Positions 13,083 through 17,136 of a stretch of 17,136 bases of DNA are shown piece after piece; the stretch's first letter is position 1; the number at the start of each line of letters is the position of its first letter. The DNA lies in NCBI GenBank assembly GCA_964247295.1, contig CAXTTV010000103.1, positions 1 to 17,136 on the forward strand. Reading direction: 5' to 3'. The position numbers and the translations under genes were made by a program. The stretch comes from CAXTTV01 sp964247295 (lineage in GTDB: Bacteria; Chloroflexota; Ktedonobacteria; Ktedonobacterales; Ktedonobacteraceae). The notes under the pieces are model-generated. The model had not been told where the DNA came from and made no database searches. It was given only the letters and a program-made list of their open reading frames with translations.

Positions 13083-15722
13083 ATGACAAGGCTATTTCAC
13101 AGACGCCTGGCAAGAGAACGCTCTCTCCACCTCGTCACTGCTGTCCTTGTAGCATTACTGTTTCAAACTTCTCCCAGTCTTGGAAATACAGCACTTGCAC
13201 AAGCGAAATCACCCGGAACACAAACAGTGTCATCGACACGCCCAACCTACACCAATCCAATCATCGCGCAAACAACACCTGATCCAGCAGTTATCAAAGC
13301 GCTCGATGGCTATTATTATGTCATCGCCAGTTCGGACTATTGGCAGGGCGGTACATTCCATATTCTCCCTATTTATCGCTCAACGGACCTCGTACACTGG
13401 ACATTCCAGGGCGATTCGTTTCCTGCCAGACCTGCCTGGGTAGACCCCGCCGCTGGCCTCTGGGCACCTGATGTCCAGTACTACAATCACAAGTATTATA
13501 TGTACTATACTGCATCGGCAACACATCCACTGCCAAAATACGGCACGACTGGCGGGAGTGCAATCGGCGTTGCCGTTGCAGATAGTCCGGCGGGACCCTG
13601 GACTGATGCAGGTGATAGCGCCGGTGGCACTTATCAACATGGCCCTCTCGTGCCGCCACGCTCCTGTGCTTTCAATACCGATCCGAATTGCTATCACTGG
13701 ACCTTCGATGCGACCCAGTTTACAGATAAGGATGGTCAAAAATATCTTTACTATGGTAGCTACTTCGGCGGCACCATTATACAAAAGATGGCGAGCGACG
13801 GTCTGCATATGCAAGGTCCCGCGATCCAGATTGGTCACTGGGACCGCTACGAAGGAACCTATATCGTGCGTCACGATGTACATGGTCAGCCCTATTACTA
13901 CAATTTCTCCTCATCGGCGAATTGCTGCAATGGCCCCAATACGGCTTACAGTGTCATCGTCAGTCGCGCAACCTCACCAATGGGACCCTTTATAGACCAG
14001 AACGGATTTCCTATGGAGCGACCTGTGTCGCAGCCAGTGCCAACCACACGTCCATCCGGCGATCCTGCGGGCAACAACGTGGGCGCGCAGGGTGGCGGCT
14101 ATCCTACGTTGAAGCAGAATGGTAATAAGTGGAATGGGGTGGGACATAACGCGATCATTACCGACCTCTCCGGTCAGGACTGGATCGTGTACCACGGAGT
14201 TGATGCTAACAATGCCTGGGTCAACGGTCTTCCTGCCGCTCTCCAGGTTTCCTATCGTCAGTTGCTGATGGACCGCATTGACTGGACCGGGGATGGCTGG
14301 CCCGTTGTCAATAATGGAAATGGACCATCTCTCACGAATACCGCTCCAACCACGACCCCGGTGTTTGGCGATACCTTCAATACACCGAACGGCTGCGCTA
14401 CCCCAGGTAGTGGGAACTCCCTCGCTAACAACTGGCGCGTCATACAAGGAAACTGGGACATCAATCCCGGCACCTGTACCACAGGCGGCTTTGCTGAGCA
14501 GAGGGCTCCCAGTGGACAAAGCCTGCTTGTAAGCAAGAAAACGGTCCAGACCGGCTCTCGCGTAGAGATGGATCTACGCCTCAATACGACGGGGACAAAG
14601 GCTCGCTATGGTTCTGTAATTTCCTACGGGAATGATACGAAGAACGCTACTTACGTATCCACCTTAATAGACGTTGCACGCCATGCCTTCGTGACAACTT
14701 CCTACAAAAATGGGCACGCTACTGCCAACGAACAGAGCACGCCACTGCCTACAAACTTCGACCCCACCGACTGGTATCACCTGACGATAGATGAAAATAC
14801 CAGTCATACGGACAAGTCAATCTTCCGCTTTACGCTCTCGAATCGCAATCTCGACCCGATAGCGGTTCAAGAACGGTCCTTCAATCAACAACATGATAGC
14901 GGTAGGATTGGTCTTTTCACGCAAGATGCTCATGCCGACTTCGATAACGTCACAACCGCTAAGCTGAATACGAGCGTAGCTTCAACGCAAAAGACCCCAC
15001 CGCTGGGCCAGTTGCAGAAGGCTTTCTCCGACGATTTCAATGGTGCTCTCAAGCCGCAGTGGTCGTGGCTGCGCGAGGACCCTACGAAACACACATTTGT
15101 CAACGGGCACCTCTCGATTACCGTCAATGGCGACCTTTATCGCGATACCAACAACGCAACCAATCTGCTGCTAGAAAATCAGCCAGAGGGTGACTACGCG
15201 ATAGAGACAAAACTTACCTTTGATCCGAACACCAACTATCAGCAAGCAGGTCTCCTCATGTATAGCGATGACGACCACTATATCAAGGTTGGACCCTTCC
15301 ACGGCGACTCGCTAAACAAAATACTTTCAGGTCATGAAAGTCTGGAGCCACTACCCAGCGGCGTCGCACAATGCGATGTACAATCTTCAGCAACCAGCAA
15401 TGTCGCCGTAAAAACCTATACGCGCGATCAATGTCCAAACGAAGGAGAGAGTTGGGACTACCTCTCGAATCCGCACCCAACAGTGAATGGAAGTACCGCC
15501 TCCAATCCCACTGTGACCAACTGGCTGCGCATCTACCGTCATAGCAACGTGTATACGCCATATTCCAGTCTTGATGGAACTCATTGGGTCAAAGGAGCAG
15601 CGTGGACTCTCTCAGCATCCGCACGAAACTTCCCGGTCAAAATCGGCCTGTTCGCCTTTTCCGCCGGAACCGTCAACAACATACCCGCCAACTTCGACTA
15701 TGTGCATGTCTATCGTCAATAA
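13083..15722 (+). CDS. Secreted glycoside hydrolase family 43 protein with two C-terminal beta-sandwich domains
   Basis: This 879-residue exported enzyme probably cleaves arabinose- or xylose-containing plant polysaccharides. A signal peptide (residues 1 to about 41, Arg-rich start, cleavage after ALAQA) precedes a five-bladed GH43 domain (about 55-415). The catalytic triad is visible: base Asp67 in TTPDPAV, pKa-modulating Asp209 in WTFDATQFTDKDG, and acid Glu257 in RYEGTYIV. WAPDVQYYNHKYYMYYTAS and GHNAIITDLSGQDWIVYHG, with a metal-site-like His355, are typical. A concanavalin-like domain follows (about 428-630, FGDTFNTPNGC onward), then a second (about 650-879, FSDDFNGALKPQW onward) resembling the DUF1349/beta-xylosidase C-terminal type. 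AAAGGAG seven bases before the ATG fixes the start; the open frame upstream lacks one. The palindromic operator suggests sugar-controlled expression. Confidence 0.92.
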   Translation: MTRLFHRRLARERSLHLVTAVLVALLFQTSPSLGNTALAQAKSPGTQTVSSTRPTYTNPIIAQTTPDPAVIKALDGYYYVIASSDYWQGGTFHILPIYRSTDLVHWTFQGDSFPARPAWVDPAAGLWAPDVQYYNHKYYMYYTASATHPLPKYGTTGGSAIGVAVADSPAGPWTDAGDSAGGTYQHGPLVPPRSCAFNTDPNCYHWTFDATQFTDKDGQKYLYYGSYFGGTIIQKMASDGLHMQGPAIQIGHWDRYEGTYIVRHDVHGQPYYYNFSSSANCCNGPNTAYSVIVSRATSPMGPFIDQNGFPMERPVSQPVPTTRPSGDPAGNNVGAQGGGYPTLKQNGNKWNGVGHNAIITDLSGQDWIVYHGVDANNAWVNGLPAALQVSYRQLLMDRIDWTGDGWPVVNNGNGPSLTNTAPTTTPVFGDTFNTPNGCATPGSGNSLANNWRVIQGNWDINPGTCTTGGFAEQRAPSGQSLLVSKKTVQTGSRVEMDLRLNTTGTKARYGSVISYGNDTKNATYVSTLIDVARHAFVTTSYKNGHATANEQSTPLPTNFDPTDWYHLTIDENTSHTDKSIFRFTLSNRNLDPIAVQERSFNQQHDSGRIGLFTQDAHADFDNVTTAKLNTSVASTQKTPPLGQLQKAFSDDFNGALKPQWSWLREDPTKHTFVNGHLSITVNGDLYRDTNNATNLLLENQPEGDYAIETKLTFDPNTNYQQAGLLMYSDDDHYIKVGPFHGDSLNKILSGHESLEPLPSGVAQCDVQSSATSNVAVKTYTRDQCPNEGESWDYLSNPHPTVNGSTASNPTVTNWLRIYRHSNVYTPYSSLDGTHWVKGAAWTLSASARNFPVKIGLFAFSAGTVNNIPANFDYVHVYRQ

Positions 15723-15972
15723 ACTGTCGAGCCTGATCAAGAGTCATCCCTTAATACCGTTGGAAAACGCTCAAAGAACCAGGCTAGCAGAGTGGGTCTG
15801 GCTAGAATAGCAGAAAAGTTGGTGGAGCTTTACAATCATCTGCTCCACCGACTTTGAGGTTTTGGCAATCTCCTTCAATGGGGGCTTTTTATCTATACGA
15901 TACTGATGCTCTTGCATTAACTTCCGTACCCAACTGTTACAACTCTTGTTCGTGGGTGCGGCTTTCATAAAA
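15723..15972. other. Intergenic region between convergent hydrolase genes
   Basis: This region holds the hairpin described next. On the minus strand, an ATG at 15968 opens 65 codons (MKAAPTNKSCNSWVRKLMQ onward) just after the GH39-like stop. It resembles no family I know, has no ribosome site, and its end runs through the hairpin, so I leave it uncalled. Confidence 0.4.
15815..15855. terminator. Terminator hairpin between convergent GH43 and GH39-like genes
   Basis: The arms 15815-15828 and 15842-15855 pair over 14 positions with one T-G wobble and a 13-base loop. On the minus strand the stem runs into CTTTTCT, a usable U-run, so it best fits termination of the GH39-like transcript. On the plus strand the following T residues are less compact (ACTTTGAGGTTTT). 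Confidence 0.55.
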
Positions 15973-17136
15973 TCAATTTTTAACACCTGTAAGTACATAT
16001 TGAGGATTACCTGTGACTTCGATAGTCAATTCACCCTTGGGTGCTACTATGGATCTTCTCACGCCTGTCGTACTAACGATTGTTAGATTTGCTGTAGAAA
16101 CAGGAATTTTCACGACGTGAGACTTTTTTTCTGTCCACACAACGAGTTTCTGCGATTGGCCTTGAGCAAAAAGGTAAATGTAGTCTCCTTCGGCTTGAGG
16201 TATCCCTTTTATGAAACGAAAACCGTTCAGTTCTTTCATCAGTGTGAGAGCGGCAGCATACGCGGGTTTCTGTTGATAGTTCCAGGTCATTATACCAAAG
16301 TTATCTAGCGGATTTTTTGGGTCTTGCCCATCGTCGTGCCAATTATACCAAATACTCAGGAGGATGCCATTGACGCTATTGATGAGGAATTGTCGTACCA
16401 GCAGTGATGCTTGCATATCGGCGGAAACAAAGGAAATCACTGGATACCCCCACTCACTGGAAATAATGGGGACATTTTTCTTCTGTGGCGCATATTGTGC
16501 TATCAGGGTACGTACATGGTGATAATCTGCGACAACAGTTTCAGGTAACGTATCACGATAGGGGTGAATACTCAGGGCATCTGTTATGTCCAGCAAACCA
16601 AATTGAAGGCAGCGTTGGAGATAGTTCCAGACTTCTGAAGATGGAAGAGATGTTATGAGGGCTGGCGCAATGATAGTTGCATGAGCGTCAACCTGACGTA
16701 TTGCGTTGACAGTCCTTTTTGCAAGTGCCATGTAGTCTGTCGCACTGGGAATAGGCTTCCAGAAATTCGGGTTGTTCGGTTCATTCCATATCTCCCACAC
16801 AATTCCATACGCTTTGAATTGCTTCACACAAGCTGCGGCAAAACGCGCGAATGCCTGTCGTACCTCGTCTGTATGCGGCCCCGTGTGAAATGGAGGTTTC
16901 GTCGTATCATAGAGAGGATTGTTATAGGCAAGATTGGCAACCGTTTGAATACCATGCTCCGCGAACGCCTTGACAAGCTTTTCCTGCGTCGAAAAGGTAT
17001 ATGTGCCCCTCTGTCGCTCTATATCTGACCACGCAAAATCTACACGTACAAAACCAATCCCTACTTGAGCAATCATTGTGGCATCATTCTGTACTGGCTC
17101 ACTCAGGTGAATATTGACCCCCAAACGTGTCGGTGT
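15973..17136 (-). CDS. GH39-like (clan GH-A) glycoside hydrolase, N-terminus beyond the window
   Basis: At least 387 residues are present; the frame is still open at the right edge, so the start and any signal peptide are missing. It is a TIM-barrel retaining hydrolase of clan GH-A, closest in feel to GH39/PslG-like enzymes. Numbering from the GVNIH region (Gly = 2), GFVRVDFAWSDIE at 24-36 is the first barrel strand. VWEIWNEPNNPNFWKP carries the acid/base Glu115, SIHPYR is at 185-190, and PIISSEWGYP carries the nucleophile Glu224. After the barrel (to about 305) a beta-rich tail to residue 383 resembles the small sandwich common in this group. It converges on the GH43 gene, and the pair would suit breakdown of a xylan- or arabinan-like polymer. 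Substrate and family number are inferred. Confidence 0.88.
   Translation of the reverse strand, partial: TPTRLGVNIHLSEPVQNDATMIAQVGIGFVRVDFAWSDIERQRGTYTFSTQEKLVKAFAEHGIQTVANLAYNNPLYDTTKPPFHTGPHTDEVRQAFARFAAACVKQFKAYGIVWEIWNEPNNPNFWKPIPSATDYMALAKRTVNAIRQVDAHATIIAPALITSLPSSEVWNYLQRCLQFGLLDITDALSIHPYRDTLPETVVADYHHVRTLIAQYAPQKKNVPIISSEWGYPVISFVSADMQASLLVRQFLINSVNGILLSIWYNWHDDGQDPKNPLDNFGIMTWNYQQKPAYAAALTLMKELNGFRFIKGIPQAEGDYIYLFAQGQSQKLVVWTEKKSHVVKIPVSTANLTIVSTTGVRRSIVAPKGELTIEVTGNPQYVLTGVKN

Noticed and set aside
13380..13883. Long minus-strand ORF (167 codons) inside the GH43 gene, and similar ones at 13974-14519
   Set aside because: They are antisense to a well-supported GH43 gene, have odd composition and no ribosome site.
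15771..15968. 65-codon minus-strand ORF immediately after the GH39-like gene
   Set aside because: No Shine-Dalgarno sequence, no recognised family, and its 3' part is the terminator hairpin.
1..17136. tRNA, rRNA, CRISPR array, riboswitch or complete insertion sequence
   Set aside because: No cloverleaf, regular spaced repeats, known aptamer core or intact transposase was seen by eye on either strand.

Overview
The window looks like chromosome from a spore-forming, filamentous Chloroflexota of the Ktedonobacteria type. This is inferred from gene content: Uma2 nuclease, PhzF, ECF sigma factor, DUF4395, MmgE/PrpD and large secreted glycoside hydrolases. No rRNA or marker gene fixes the taxonomy. 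Base composition is fairly balanced, with AT-rich intergenic patches. A 38-base run of N shows that this is a scaffolded draft assembly.

Bases 1-4350 hold small-molecule and aromatic metabolism genes. A two-domain extradiol-type VOC dioxygenase and an FMN-only Old Yellow Enzyme relative form a probable plus-strand operon. A fumarylacetoacetate-hydrolase family enzyme converges on them across a strong hairpin, and an NmrA-like NAD(P)-binding protein lies behind it on the same minus strand. Ring cleavage, enoate reduction and C-C hydrolysis fit one catabolic route, but the substrate cannot be named.

Bases 4350-7760 hold a small Trp-rich hypothetical protein, a probable remnant of an IS200/IS605-type 3' end, and a large exported PQQ-type beta-propeller protein with a C-terminal carbohydrate-binding-like domain. 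The N-run breaks that gene between its signal peptide and mature part.

Bases 7760-9610 hold a PhzF-family protein and a Uma2-family protein. Each has lost an acidic residue normally considered catalytic. A very clear terminator follows.

Bases 9700-12690 are a decaying tract: an ECF sigma gene broken by an in-frame amber codon, a doubtful downstream ORF (perhaps a former anti-sigma gene), an intact DUF4395 membrane protein, then three remnants end to end. These are an EEP-type nuclease fragment, a beta-helix fragment, and an MmgE/PrpD gene that is both 5'-truncated and frameshifted.

Bases 12690-17136 form a polysaccharide-degradation locus. A secreted GH43 enzyme with two extra beta-sandwich domains sits behind a 52-nt perfect palindrome with a LacI-type core. 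It converges with a GH39-like enzyme that runs off the right edge.

I see no convincing new multi-gene system. The strongest leads are the long palindromic operator, the proteins with altered active sites, and the amber-interrupted sigma factor.
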